Source: JACCTU01 sp963809175
Lineage (GTDB): Bacteria; Actinomycetota; Thermoleophilia; Gaiellales; Gaiellaceae
Length of the DNA stretch: 64,000 bases
Reading direction: 5' to 3'
Assembly (NCBI GenBank): GCA_963809175.1
Contig: CAWEIK010000003.1
Coordinates: 868,001-932,000, forward strand
Shown piece by piece: positions 1-8,061 of the stretch; position 1 is the first letter of the stretch; each line of letters opens with the position of its first letter. Made by a program: the position numbers and the translations under genes. Below the pieces are notes generated by a model. That model was not told where the DNA came from, did no database searches, and was given only the letters and a program-made list of their open reading frames with translations.

Positions 1-497
1 CCGTGCGCGCAATCGCGACCGCGAAGGCGCTCGCGTGGAAGCCGGACACGATCGTGATCAACTCGGTGTCGAACACGGACTCCGTCATGCAGGCCGCCGC
101 CCGGAGTGCGGGCGCCGACTTCGTGAACGGCTCGGTCAGCTCGTCGTACACGAAGAACCCGACGAACCCGACCTACAGGAACGACTCCGCGGTGAAGCGC
201 TACCGCGACATCATGGCCCGCTTCAGCGGAGGCGCTGACGCGAACAACACGTTCCACTACTACGGTGTCGCGAAGGCGTCCGACGTCATCCGCCTGCTCT
301 ACCTGGCAGGCAAGAACCCGACACGGGCGTCGCTGATGGCCGCGACGGCGAAGATGAACTGGGTCAACCCGTTCCTGCTCAAGGGCGTCACGGTGAAGAC
401 CGGGCCGCAGGATCGTTTCCCGATCTCGCAGATGAAGCTCATCCGTTACAACAACGGCACCTGGTCGGAGTTCGGCCCGCTGATCAAGGGTCGCTAG
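1..497 (+). CDS. Branched-chain amino-acid-type ABC transporter substrate-binding protein, C-terminal part
   Basis: The gene runs in from the left edge; 164 codons are visible, ending at TAG 495-497. The protein resembles the C-terminal lobe of periplasmic binding proteins of the Leu/Ile/Val type (Peripla_BP_6): VNGSVSSSYTKNPTNPTY, then a YYGVAKASDVIRLLYLAG helix and the DRFPISQMKLIRYNNGTW strand typical of the end of these proteins. Such proteins capture a small solute outside the membrane and hand it to a permease. The N-terminal signal and first lobe are outside the window, so the ligand cannot be judged. A rho-independent terminator follows directly, so this is the last gene of its operon. 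Confidence 0.82.
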   Translation, partial: VRAIATAKALAWKPDTIVINSVSNTDSVMQAAARSAGADFVNGSVSSSYTKNPTNPTYRNDSAVKRYRDIMARFSGGADANNTFHYYGVAKASDVIRLLYLAGKNPTRASLMAATAKMNWVNPFLLKGVTVKTGPQDRFPISQMKLIRYNNGTWSEFGPLIKGR

Positions 498-510
498 ACC
501 GCAGCGAACA

Positions 511-544
511 ACGGGGGCCGGCACACACCGGCCCCCGTTTCTTC
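511..544 (+). terminator. Rho-independent terminator after the ABC binding protein
   Basis: Perfect 11-bp stem, 511-521 paired with 528-538, with loop CACACA, followed by a short T-rich tract (TTTCTTCT). It lies 14 bases after the stop of the ABC binding protein and only a few bases before the ATG of the next gene. Confidence 0.85.
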
Positions 545-545
545 T

Positions 546-1674
546 ATGGACTTCACGCTCACCCCGGAGCAAGAGCTCGTCCGCGAGACGGCGCGCGCGT
601 TCTGCGACCGGGAGGTCACGCCGCACGCGCGCGACTGGGATCGCGAGGAGGAGCTCGACCGCGAGCTCGTCGACAAGCTCGCCGAGATCGGCTTCCTCGC
701 CGGCTGGGAGCTCGACACGCTCTCCTACTGTTTGGTGATGGAGGAGCTCGGCGTCGCGGACTCGTCCGTGCGCGGGATCGTGTCGGTCACCGTCGGGCTC
801 GTCGGCAAGACGATCAAGCAGTGGGGCACCGACGAGCAGCGCGAGGAGTGGATCCCGAAGCTCGGCTCCGGCGAGGCGCTCGGCTGCTACGCGCTGACCG
901 AGCCCGGCTCTGGCTCGGACCCGGCATCGCTCGCGACGCGTGCGGAGCGCGACGGCGACGACTGGCTGATCAGCGGCTCGAAGATCTTCATCACGCTCGG
1001 CACGTGGGCGAAGCGTCGCGCTCGTGTTCGCGCGCACCGGCGGCGAAGGCGCGCGCGGGATCACGTGCTTCCTCGTCCCGACCGACGCCGAGGGCTTCGA
1101 AGCGCGACCGATCAAGGGCAAGCTCGGCCTGCGCGCGCAGGACACGGGCGAGCTCTTCTTCGAGCGCGTGCGCGTGCCCGACTCCGCGCGCCTCGGTGCG
1201 GAAGGGGAAGGCTTCAAGGTCGCGATGTCGGCGCTCGACAACGGCCGGATCTCGCTGGCGGCCGGCTGCGTCGGGATCACGCGGGGTTGTCTCGACGCCT
1301 CGGTCGACTACGCGAAGGAGCGGACGCAGTTCGGTCAGCCGATCGCGCGGTTCCAGCTCGTGCAGGAGCTGATCGCGGACATCGGGGTCGAGCTGGAAGC
1401 CGCCCGGCTCTTGACCTGGCGCGCGGCCGCGCTCGCCGACGCCGGTGACCGCCACACGCTCGAGTCGTCGGTGGCGAAGTACTACGCGAGCGAGGTCTCC
1501 GTGCGGGCTGCGAACGCCGCCGTCCAGGTGCACGGTGGCTACGGCTACGTCGACGAGTACCCGGTCGGCAAGTACCTGAGGGATGCCCGGGTCACTACCC
1601 TGTACGAAGGCACCAGCCAGGTGCAGAAGCTCATCATCGGCCGAGCATTGACAGGAGAGAGCGCATTTGCCTGA
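546..1674 (+). CDS. Acyl-CoA dehydrogenase (frameshifted, glutaryl-CoA/short-chain type)
   Basis: FAD-dependent alpha,beta-dehydrogenation of an acyl-CoA, first step of beta-oxidation. Reading from ATG 546, the frame carries the N-terminal helical domain and the middle-domain motif ALTEPGSGSDP; it then breaks. An extra C at 1014 explains the break: after TWAK the other frame continues VALVFARTGGEGARGITCF through the C-terminal domain (YAKERTQFGQPIARFQ, VQVHGGYGYVDEYPV, EGTSQVQKLIIGRAL) to TGA 1672-1674. The repaired product is about 375 residues, normal for the family. A second oddity is near residue 58: the usual P-x-E-Y-G-G loop between GFL and LDTLSY is missing, about 10 residues in frame. 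The ATG lies right after a terminator with no visible Shine-Dalgarno, so the message may be leaderless. The thiolase start overlaps its end by 8 bases. Confidence 0.88.
1653..1658 (+). promoter_or_regulatory. Ribosome binding site deciding the TTG start of the thiolase
   Basis: AGGAGA at 1653-1658 lies 8 bases before TTG 1667, inside the end of the acyl-CoA dehydrogenase. It supports the TTG start, after which the thiolase begins with the typical PEAVIVSAARTPIGR. Confidence 0.65.
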
Positions 1675-2812
1675 AGCAGTGATCGTTTCCGCCGCGCGCA
1701 CGCCCATCGGCCGCGCGCGCAAGGGGTCGCTCGTCGACGCCCGTCCCGACGACCTCGCCGCGTTCGCGATCGACGCGGCGCTGAAGCAGGTCCCCGCCCT
1801 CCCGCGGGAGGAGATCGTCGACGTGATGATCGGCTGCGGGTTCCCGCAGGACCGGCAGGGCATGAACCTCGCGCGTCGCGCGGCGCTGCTCTCGGGGCTC
1901 CCCGCCTCGGTCCCGGGCACCACGGTCAACCGCTTCTGCGCGTCGTCGCTCCAGACGATCCGGATGGCGTTCCACGCGATCCGCGCCGGCGAGGGTGACG
2001 CGTTCGTCGCCGGCGGGGTCGAGTCGATCACGCAGGTGAACGGCTACCCGAAGGACACCGAGGAGCTCCATCCGAAGCTGTTCGGCGACGACGCGCCGAT
2101 CGCGAACGTCTACATCCCGATGGGACTCACGGCCGAGAACGTCGCGGAGCAGTGGGACGTCTCGCGCGAGGAGATGGACCAGTTCGCGCAGCGCTCGCAG
2201 GAGCGCGCGGTTGCCGCACAGGAGTCAGGGTTCTTCGAGCGCGAGCTGACGCCGTGGGACGGCGTCGCGAAGGACGACGGGCCGCGGGCGGACTCGACGC
2301 TCGAGAAGCTCGCGTCGCTCGAGCCGGCCTTCAAGCCGGGCGGGAAGGTGACGGCCGGAAACGCGTGCCCGCTGAACGACGGCGCGGCCGCGGTGGTCGT
2401 GATGAGCGACACGCGTGCGCGCGAGCTCGGCCTGACGCCGCTCGCGCGGATCATCGCGTCGGGAGTCTCGGGCGTCGAGCCGGAGATCATGGGTGTCGGC
2501 CCGATCAACGCGGTGCGGAACGCCTTGAAGCAGGCCGGCATGACGATCGACGACGTCGACGTGATGGAGCTGAACGAGGCGTTCGCCGCGCAGGTGATCC
2601 CGGTCTGCCGCGAGCTCGGCGTCGACCCGTTCGGCGAGAAGCTGAACCCGCACGGCGGAGCGATCGCGCTCGGCCATCCGTACGGGATGACGGGCGCCCG
2701 CATCATGTGCACGCTCCTGAACGACCTCCAGACGCGCGACGAGACGATCGGCCTCGAGACGATGTGCGTCGGCGGCGGCCAGGGCATGGCGATGCTCGTC
2801 GAGCGCCTCTGA
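1667..2812 (+). CDS. Acetyl-CoA acyltransferase (thiolase)
   Basis: Thiolytic cleavage of 3-ketoacyl-CoA, last step of beta-oxidation. It has 381 residues and is intact. The family signature is complete: nucleophilic Cys91 in NRFCASSLQT, the VMELNEAFAAQ segment, His337 in ALGHPYGMTGAR and the second active Cys near 367 in MCVGGGQGMAM. TTG start with an AGGAGA site, overlapping the acyl-CoA dehydrogenase by 8 bases, so the two are translationally coupled and form a minimal beta-oxidation pair. The alpha/beta hydrolase begins at its stop codon. Confidence 0.93.
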   Translation: MPEAVIVSAARTPIGRARKGSLVDARPDDLAAFAIDAALKQVPALPREEIVDVMIGCGFPQDRQGMNLARRAALLSGLPASVPGTTVNRFCASSLQTIRMAFHAIRAGEGDAFVAGGVESITQVNGYPKDTEELHPKLFGDDAPIANVYIPMGLTAENVAEQWDVSREEMDQFAQRSQERAVAAQESGFFERELTPWDGVAKDDGPRADSTLEKLASLEPAFKPGGKVTAGNACPLNDGAAAVVVMSDTRARELGLTPLARIIASGVSGVEPEIMGVGPINAVRNALKQAGMTIDDVDVMELNEAFAAQVIPVCRELGVDPFGEKLNPHGGAIALGHPYGMTGARIMCTLLNDLQTRDETIGLETMCVGGGQGMAMLVERL

Positions 2813-3587
2813 GCGACGTCCTACTAGTCGGTGGGCTCGGCCAGGGCGTGTGGGCCTGGCGCTGGGTCGAGCCGCTGCTCGCGCGCGATCACGACGTGCG
2901 CGTGCTCGTGCCGCGCGGGACCGGCGCGCTCGTCGACGTGCCGGCGCGTCGAAGCGTGCACGAGATGGCGTCGGACGCCGCGGAGCTCCTCTACGGGAGC
3001 CAGGCGCACGTCGTCGGACTTTCGATGGGCGGCTACATCGCGCTCACGCTCGCGCTCGAGCGACCGGAGCTCGTGCGCTCGCTCTTCCTCATCGGCACGG
3101 CCCGGGCGGGCCAAACCGGGTGCCGCGGCCGCAGCACGTCCGCGAGGCCTACGAGGCCGCGGTCGCGCTCGGGCCAGGCGAATACGAGCGCGTGACGCAG
3201 CGGCTCTCGCTCGCGCCGGGCTGGCCGGAGGCGAACCCGGAGCGCTACGACGAGATCATCGAGGCGCGCATGGCCGACACGCCGAACCTCGACACGATGT
3301 GGGCGCACCTCGAGGCCTGCTACGAGTACTACGACGCCGCGATTCCCGTCGAGAGGATCGAGACCCGCGCGTTCGTCCTGCACGGGACGGAGGACGTCGT
3401 CGTGCCGCCGGAGAACGGCCGCATGCTCGCGGCGCGCCTACCGGCCGCGGAGTACGTCGAGCTCGCCGGCCACGGCCACAACCTGTCGCTCGAGATCCCC
3501 GACACGCTCGCGGGGCTCGTGTCGCGTTTCCTCAGCCGCGTGGAAGCAGGAGCAGCTGCGCGTCCGAGTACACCTTCTCGCCCCTGA
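2809..3587 (+). CDS. Alpha/beta hydrolase (frameshifted)
   Basis: Alpha/beta-fold hydrolase of unknown substrate, placed behind thiolase, perhaps an acyl-CoA or ester hydrolase. The first frame starts at the thiolase stop (LSDVLLVGGLGQGVWAW) and contains the nucleophile elbow GLSMGG. The second frame supplies the acid HGTEDVVVP and the histidine ELAGHGHNLSLE. The two meet at about 3105-3125, where one base appears missing. Together they give a complete Ser-Asp-His triad and about 259 residues. No ATG or GTG fits the expected N-terminus; CTG 2809 overlapping the thiolase stop is the best guess. The end overlaps the convergent SnoaL-like gene by 56 bases. Confidence 0.8.
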
Positions 3588-4011
3588 ACAACCGCTGCTC
3601 GCGGTCCCAGGGGAAGAGGATCACGACGTTCCACGTCAGGAACTGGCCGGTCGGCTCGTAGTCGAGCCACTTGTTCTCGTGCGTGCCGCTGACGCGCGCC
3701 CACTCGCAGACGCCCTGCGGGCCGATCACGATGTCGGTCAGGTCGAAGTGGATGTCGGGGAAGGCGCCGAGCAGCTCCAGGTAGAAGCGCGTCGCTCCGT
3801 CGTGGCCCTCCCAACGCACGCCGTCCGGACGCACCTCGTAGACGCAGTCCGGCGTCAGCGTCGAGATCAGCCCCGGGAGGTCACGGTCGTCCTCCGCCTT
3901 CGAGTGCTTCTTCCACAGCTCCCGGATCTCCTCGTGCTCCTCGGGAGAGACCTCGCGCCGCATCAGCTCGAGAACGTGGTCGCGCTCTACATGCTCCGGA
4001 ACTGCTGCCAT
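3532..4011 (-). CDS. SnoaL-like / NTF2-fold protein
   Basis: 159 residues, intact. The helix-rich N-terminus (EEHEEIRELWKKHSKAEDDRDLPGLISTLTPDCVYEV) followed by the GHDGATRFYLELLGAFPDIHFDL segment is characteristic of SnoaL/ester-cyclase-like NTF2-fold proteins, which include small isomerases, cyclases and many of unknown role. The start ATG overlaps the upstream phosphatase gene by 25 bases. It is the last gene of the operon that begins with the LLM oxidoreductase at 6839, so it may act on the same unknown substrate. No function can be assigned more closely. Confidence 0.7.
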   Translation of the reverse strand: MAAVPEHVERDHVLELMRREVSPEEHEEIRELWKKHSKAEDDRDLPGLISTLTPDCVYEVRPDGVRWEGHDGATRFYLELLGAFPDIHFDLTDIVIGPQGVCEWARVSGTHENKWLDYEPTGQFLTWNVVILFPWDREQRLFRGEKVYSDAQLLLLPRG

Positions 4012-4640
4012 AGCTCCTCCATCGTCGTTGACGTGCCTTCCAGGTGTGCCAGATCGTACGGCGTCACGTTGACCGCGCGCACGATCCAGTCGTCGCCCAC
4101 GTCGAGGACGTTGACGCAGGCCGGCGACTGCTCGAGGTTGCCGAGGAACGAGCGCCCGCCGGTGAGCGCGCGGGAGAGGATCGCGCGGTTGACGCCGCCG
4201 TGGAGGACCGCGAGCACGATGTGCCAGTCGTCCGCCGCGAGCAGCCGGTCGATCGCGGGCAGGACGCGGTCGAAGAGCGAGCCGATCGTCTCGCCCGCGA
4301 GGAAGCGGGCGTCCTCGGGAACGACGCCGCGAAAGGCGTGGGTGAAGGCGCGCTCGAGCTCGGCCTCGGGGATGTCGGCGAGGCGGCCCGTCTCGAGCTC
4401 GCGCAGGTCCGGCCAGGCCTCGGGCTCGAGGTCCGGCGCGACGATGGTCGCGGTCTCCACCGTGCGCGGTAGGCCGCTCGTGATCACGCGGTCGAACTCG
4501 ATCCCGCGGAGCATCGACGCCGCCGCGTACGCCTGGTCGCGCCCGGCGACCGTGAGCGGGACGTCCTCGGGCTTCAGCGGCCGACCGTGGTCGAAGTACG
4601 AGACCGCGCCGTGCCGCATCACGTAGAGGCGGCGCCTCAC
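3987..4640 (-). CDS. Histidine phosphatase family protein
   Basis: 217 residues. The catalytic RHG motif is at residues 9-11 (YVMRHGAVSYF), with LTVAGRDQA, a conserved Arg in TSGLPRTVETA and the second His in LAVLHGGVNRAIL, as in phosphoglycerate-mutase-like phosphatases. These remove phosphate from diverse small molecules. Its operon also encodes an APH-type kinase (4930-5838), so a kinase and phosphatase pair may act on the same metabolite; this is inference. It overlaps the DUF6285 gene by 4 bases and the SnoaL-like gene by 25. Confidence 0.85.
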   Translation of the reverse strand: MRRRLYVMRHGAVSYFDHGRPLKPEDVPLTVAGRDQAYAAASMLRGIEFDRVITSGLPRTVETATIVAPDLEPEAWPDLRELETGRLADIPEAELERAFTHAFRGVVPEDARFLAGETIGSLFDRVLPAIDRLLAADDWHIVLAVLHGGVNRAILSRALTGGRSFLGNLEQSPACVNVLDVGDDWIVRAVNVTPYDLAHLEGTSTTMEELWQQFRSM

Positions 4641-4937
4641 TCGTACTGCTCGAGGTAGGCGGGGTTCGAGATGCGGAGCTTGGCCGCGACGTGCTCCTTC
4701 AGCTCGGCGAGGTCGACGGTCTCGCCGGCCCTGATCCGGGCGGCCAGGTCCGCGAGCTGTCCTTGGTCAAGTAACACAGTGTTACTTTCGATTTCTCGCC
4801 TCGCGATCCCGAGCGCGTTCATCGCGACGAGCGTGCGGAACTTCAGGCGCTGATCCTCGGCGGTCGGGAGCACCTCGGCTCGCGAGGAACTCGAAGACCG
4901 CCTCGATCAGCTCGGACGCGTTCGGGCGGTCAGGCAT
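4637..4937 (-). CDS. DUF6285-type small protein (frameshifted, contains an operator-like palindrome)
   Basis: Small protein of about 99 residues. ATG 4937 gives MPDRPNASELIEAVFEFLAS; after an extra base at 4877-4878 the second frame continues EVLPTAEDQRLKFRTLVAMNALGIARREIE to the stop at 4637. This pattern matches DUF6285, a family usually found next to an APH-like phosphotransferase and an acyl-CoA dehydrogenase, as here. Biochemical role unknown. The codons for ESNTVLLDQ include AGT, ACT, TTA and CTT, unlike the G/C-ending codons around them, because a 19-bp palindrome (4769-4787) lies in the frame. The start overlaps the end of the phosphotransferase gene by 8 bases. Confidence 0.68.
4769..4787. 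promoter_or_regulatory. Palindromic operator-like site inside DUF6285 gene
   Basis: AAGTAACAC-A-GTGTTACTT: a perfect 19-bp palindrome with one central base, AT-rich in a very GC-rich setting. Read on the minus strand it is identical in its core to the two intergenic sites at 9422-9440 and 9477-9497. The size and odd centre fit a dimeric helix-turn-helix repressor such as a TetR-type protein, but the regulator is not identified. Confidence 0.6.
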
Positions 4938-5838
4938 GTTCGATCAGGTCGAGGAGCTCGTACTCCATCTCGGCGGCCATGCGGCCGAGCACGGCGTACT
5001 CGACGCTGCGATCCTGCCCGTTCAGGTGGCGACGGCACTGCGTGAGGCAGCCGATCGCCCACTTGACGTTGCCGAAGACCTCCCACACGTCGAGCTCCTC
5101 GAGCGTGACGTCGCGCCCGGTCAGCTCGTTGTAGCGCTCGAGGTACGGCTCGACCTCCCCCACGCCGCCGAGCCGGCGGTCATTCGCGCCGAAGCGCCAC
5201 GCGCGCACGATCGGCCACGCGACGTCGCCGACGGGATCGCCGACATGCGCGAACTCCCAGTCGAGCACCGAGACGAGGCCGTCCGCGTCGACGGCGAAGT
5301 TGCCGACGCGGAAGTCGCCGTGGCAGAACGTCGGCGCGTCGGGAGCGGCGAGCCGCTCACGGACCCACGCGAGCCCGTACTCGATCGCGGGGTGCGGCTC
5401 GTCGACGGAGTCGAGCTCGTCGTAGAAGCGCTGGATCGCGCTCCCGCGGGGCAGGAAGTCGAGCGGCTCGATCGAGTGGATGCGCGCGAGCTGCTCTGCG
5501 AGCTGCAAGGGCAGCGCGGCCGGCGGGTCGCGGACGATGCGCCGCCCGATCGTCTCGCCGCGCACGCGCTCCATGGCGAACGCCTCGTGCCCGTCGACGT
5601 CGCCGAGGTACTGGATCGGACGAGGCGCCGCGACGCCCGCGGCCACGGCGGCCTCGAGCACGCGGAACTCCTGCTCGAGCGTCAGCGTGTCGCGGTGGAT
5701 CACGCCGACGCTCGCGCGGCGCACCAAGAGCTCCGTCCCGTCGGCGAGGTCGACCGCCCACGCCTCCTTCGACGCGCCGCCCGCGAGCAGGTGCGCCGAC
5801 GAGATCGGGCCGAGCTTCGCCTCGAGCGCCTCTCTCAC
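4930..5838 (-). CDS. Phosphotransferase family protein (APH domain, ACAD10/11-like)
   Basis: 302 residues from GTG 5838, which overlaps the stop of the LLM oxidoreductase as GTGA. Aminoglycoside-phosphotransferase-like kinase fold: GGASKEAWAVDL nucleotide loop, ELLVRRA lysine/arginine strand, catalytic HGDFRVGNFAVD loop and the metal-binding VLDWEFAHVGDP. In animals this domain is fused to an acyl-CoA dehydrogenase in ACAD10 and ACAD11, which act on 4-hydroxyacyl-CoA via phosphorylation. Here the matching dehydrogenase is a separate divergent gene at 6838. I infer a kinase for a hydroxyacyl-CoA; antibiotic resistance is unlikely from the context. Confidence 0.88.
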   Translation of the reverse strand: MREALEAKLGPISSAHLLAGGASKEAWAVDLADGTELLVRRASVGVIHRDTLTLEQEFRVLEAAVAAGVAAPRPIQYLGDVDGHEAFAMERVRGETIGRRIVRDPPAALPLQLAEQLARIHSIEPLDFLPRGSAIQRFYDELDSVDEPHPAIEYGLAWVRERLAAPDAPTFCHGDFRVGNFAVDADGLVSVLDWEFAHVGDPVGDVAWPIVRAWRFGANDRRLGGVGEVEPYLERYNELTGRDVTLEELDVWEVFGNVKWAIGCLTQCRRHLNGQDRSVEYAVLGRMAAEMEYELLDLIEHA

Positions 5839-6839
5839 TGCGTCAGTTCGGCAACGGCGCGCAGCGCGGCGGGATCGCGCGTCGAGACGAGCAGCGTCGT
5901 CGCGCCCGCCTCGCGGAACGCGTCGATCCGCTCGGCGAAGCGCTCCTTCGGGCCGACGAGCGCGACCGCGTCGACGAAGTCGTCCGGCACCGCGGCGATC
6001 GCGTCGCGCTGCTTCCCGTCGAGGTAGAGGTCCTGGATCTTGCGCGCGTCGTCCTCGTAGCCGTAGCGCGCGAAGAGCTCGTTGTAGAAGTTCTTGCCGC
6101 GCGCGCCCATGCCGCCGATGTACAGCGCGTAGTACGCCTTGAGCGCGTCGCGTGCCGCCTGCACGTCGTCGAGCAGCACCGCCGGCACGCTCGGCGCGAT
6201 GTCGAAGCCGTCGCGCGCGCCGCCCATCGGGAAGATCTCGCGCGCGCGCTCGGGCTGGAAGAAGAGCGGGATCCAGCCGTCGGCGATCTCGAACGCGAGC
6301 TCGACCGACTTCGGCCCCATCGACGCGAGGTAGATCGGGATCTCGGCGCGGAGCGGGCGCGCCATCAGCTTCAGCGGCTTGCCGAGGCCCGTCGCGCCCG
6401 GCCCCGTGTACGGGATGTCGTAGTGCTCGCCGTGGTGCTCGAGCAGCTCGCGCCGCAGCACCGTGCGCACGATCTCGACGTACTCGCGCGTCTTCGTGAG
6501 CGGCTTGCCCCACGGCTCGCCGTGCCAGCCCTCGACGACCTGCGGGCCCGACGTGCCGAGCCCGAGCAGGAAGCGGCCGCCGGAGAGCAGGTCGAGCGTG
6601 GCCGCCGTCATCGCCGCGTTCGCCGGAGTGCGCCCCGGGATCTGCAGGATCGCGGAGCCGATCTTCAGCGTCGTCGTCGTCGCGGCGAGCCAGCTGAGCA
6701 CGCTGACGGCGTCGGTGCCCCACGCCTCCGCGGCCCAGGCCGAGTCGTAGCCCAGCCGCTCCGCCTCCTGGGCGAGCTCGACGAGCTCGAGCGGGTTCGT
6801 CCCCGGCTGTGCGTAGCCCATGTAGAAGCCGAGGCGCAT
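5835..6839 (-). CDS. LLM class (F420-dependent type) oxidoreductase
   Basis: 334 residues. Luciferase-like (beta/alpha)8 barrel: MRLGFYMGYAQPG start strand, AQEAERLGYDSAWAAEAW, IGSAILQIPGRTPANAAMTA, GRFLLGLGTSGPQVVEGWHG and the ADGWIPLFFQPE segment. These are usual in F420-dependent actinobacterial members; some family members use FMN instead. Reaction unknown; the neighbours point to oxidation of an acyl or alcohol intermediate. The ATG at 6839 overlaps the ATG of the divergent dehydrogenase (6838), so both promoters must lie inside the opposite genes unless the dehydrogenase starts later. It heads the operon that continues with the APH kinase. Confidence 0.88.
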   Translation of the reverse strand: MRLGFYMGYAQPGTNPLELVELAQEAERLGYDSAWAAEAWGTDAVSVLSWLAATTTTLKIGSAILQIPGRTPANAAMTAATLDLLSGGRFLLGLGTSGPQVVEGWHGEPWGKPLTKTREYVEIVRTVLRRELLEHHGEHYDIPYTGPGATGLGKPLKLMARPLRAEIPIYLASMGPKSVELAFEIADGWIPLFFQPERAREIFPMGGARDGFDIAPSVPAVLLDDVQAARDALKAYYALYIGGMGARGKNFYNELFARYGYEDDARKIQDLYLDGKQRDAIAAVPDDFVDAVALVGPKERFAERIDAFREAGATTLLVSTRDPAALRAVAELTQ

Positions 6840-8061
6840 GACCTGCGATGCTAACCGCGTGGCGATCGCGGACCTTGCTCCCACCGACGAGCTCGTCGGC
6901 CTGCGCGCCCGCTACCGCGCGTTCATGGAGGAGCACGTCTACCCGAACGAGCGCGCGCTCTCCACGGACGACCAGGAGCTGATCCGCTCGCTCCAGGCGA
7001 AGGTGAAGGACGCCGGGCTCTGGGCGCCGCACGTGCCGCCGGAGGCGGGCGGCAGCGGCAAGGGCTTCCTCGCCTACGCGCTCCTGAACGAGGAGATCGG
7101 CCGCTCGACCTACGCGCAGCTCGTCTTCGGCTGCCAGGCGCCCGACGCCGGCAACGCCGAGATCCTGCACCTGTTCGGGACGCCGGAGCAGAAGGACCGC
7201 TGGCTCTTCCCGCTCGTCGCGGGCGAGATCCGCTCCTTCTTCTCGATGACCGAGCCCGAGGTCTCGGGGTCGGACCCGACCACGCTCCGCACGCGCGCGG
7301 TGCGCGACGGCGACGAGTGGGTGATCGACGGGCACAAGTGGTTCTCGTCGGGCGCCGACGGCGCGGCGTTCGGGATCGTGATGGCCGTCAGCGACCCGGA
7401 CGCGCCCGCGCACTCGCGTGCCTCGCAGATCGTCGTTCCCGCCGACACACCGGGAGTCGAGGTCGTGCGGCCGATCCCGGTGCTGGGGCACGCGGGCAGC
7501 GGCTGGTCGACGCACTGCGAGGTCTGGTACCGCGGCGTGCGCGTGCCGGTCGCGAACACGCTCGGCGAGCCGGGCGACGGGTTCCGGATCGCGCAGAAGC
7601 GGCTCGGCCCCGGGCGCATCCACCACGTGATGCGCTGGCTCGGCCAGATGCAGCGCGCGTTCGAGCTGATGTGCTCGTACTCGCTCTCGCGCGAGGCGTT
7701 CGGCTCGCGGCTCGCCGACAAGCAGACGATCCAGAACTGGATCGCCGACTCGGCCGCAGGCATTCACGCGTGCCGCCTGATGACGCTCGACGCCGCGCGC
7801 AAGATCGACGACGGCGACGAGGCGCGGGTCGAGGTGTCGGTGATCAAGTTCTTCGCCGCGCAGGTGCTGCACGACGTGATCGACCGCGCGATCCAGGTGC
7901 ACGGCGCGCGCGGGCTCACCGACGAGACGCCGCTCGCGGAGATGTACGCGAACGCGCGCGCGGCGCGGATCTACGACGGCCCCGACGAGGTGCACCGCAT
8001 GGTCGTCTCGCGCCGCATTCTCAAGGAGTTCGAGCAGGGACGAGTGTGGCGGTTCGAGTGA
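6838..8061 (+). CDS. Acyl-CoA dehydrogenase (ACAD11-like)
   Basis: 407 residues, intact. Large acyl-CoA dehydrogenase with FSMTEPEVSGSDPTTLRTRA and GHKWFSSGA in the middle domain, HHVMRWLGQMQRAFELMC helix, and the C-terminal RAIQVHGARGLTDETPLAEMY and GPDEVHRMVVSRRIL. The last two are hallmarks of the ACAD10/11 subgroup. It is divergent to the APH kinase gene, which reproduces as two genes the domain pair found fused in animals. ATG 6838 overlaps the divergent start; GTG 6859 (VAIADLAPTDELVGLRARY) is a good alternative. The next gene starts in a GTGA overlap. Confidence 0.92.
   Translation: MTCDANRVAIADLAPTDELVGLRARYRAFMEEHVYPNERALSTDDQELIRSLQAKVKDAGLWAPHVPPEAGGSGKGFLAYALLNEEIGRSTYAQLVFGCQAPDAGNAEILHLFGTPEQKDRWLFPLVAGEIRSFFSMTEPEVSGSDPTTLRTRAVRDGDEWVIDGHKWFSSGADGAAFGIVMAVSDPDAPAHSRASQIVVPADTPGVEVVRPIPVLGHAGSGWSTHCEVWYRGVRVPVANTLGEPGDGFRIAQKRLGPGRIHHVMRWLGQMQRAFELMCSYSLSREAFGSRLADKQTIQNWIADSAAGIHACRLMTLDAARKIDDGDEARVEVSVIKFFAAQVLHDVIDRAIQVHGARGLTDETPLAEMYANARAARIYDGPDEVHRMVVSRRILKEFEQGRVWRFE

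Noticed and set aside
4930..5838. Aminoglycoside resistance gene
   Set aside because: The kinase fold is shared, but the operon with LLM oxidoreductase, DUF6285 and the divergent ACAD11-like gene points to acyl-CoA metabolism.
4930..7995. A 1021-codon minus-strand open frame across the APH gene, the LLM gene and part of the ACAD11-like gene
   Set aside because: Only the last 302 codons resemble a protein; the rest is Arg- and Ala-rich shadow translation opposite or out of frame with real genes, common in very GC-rich DNA.
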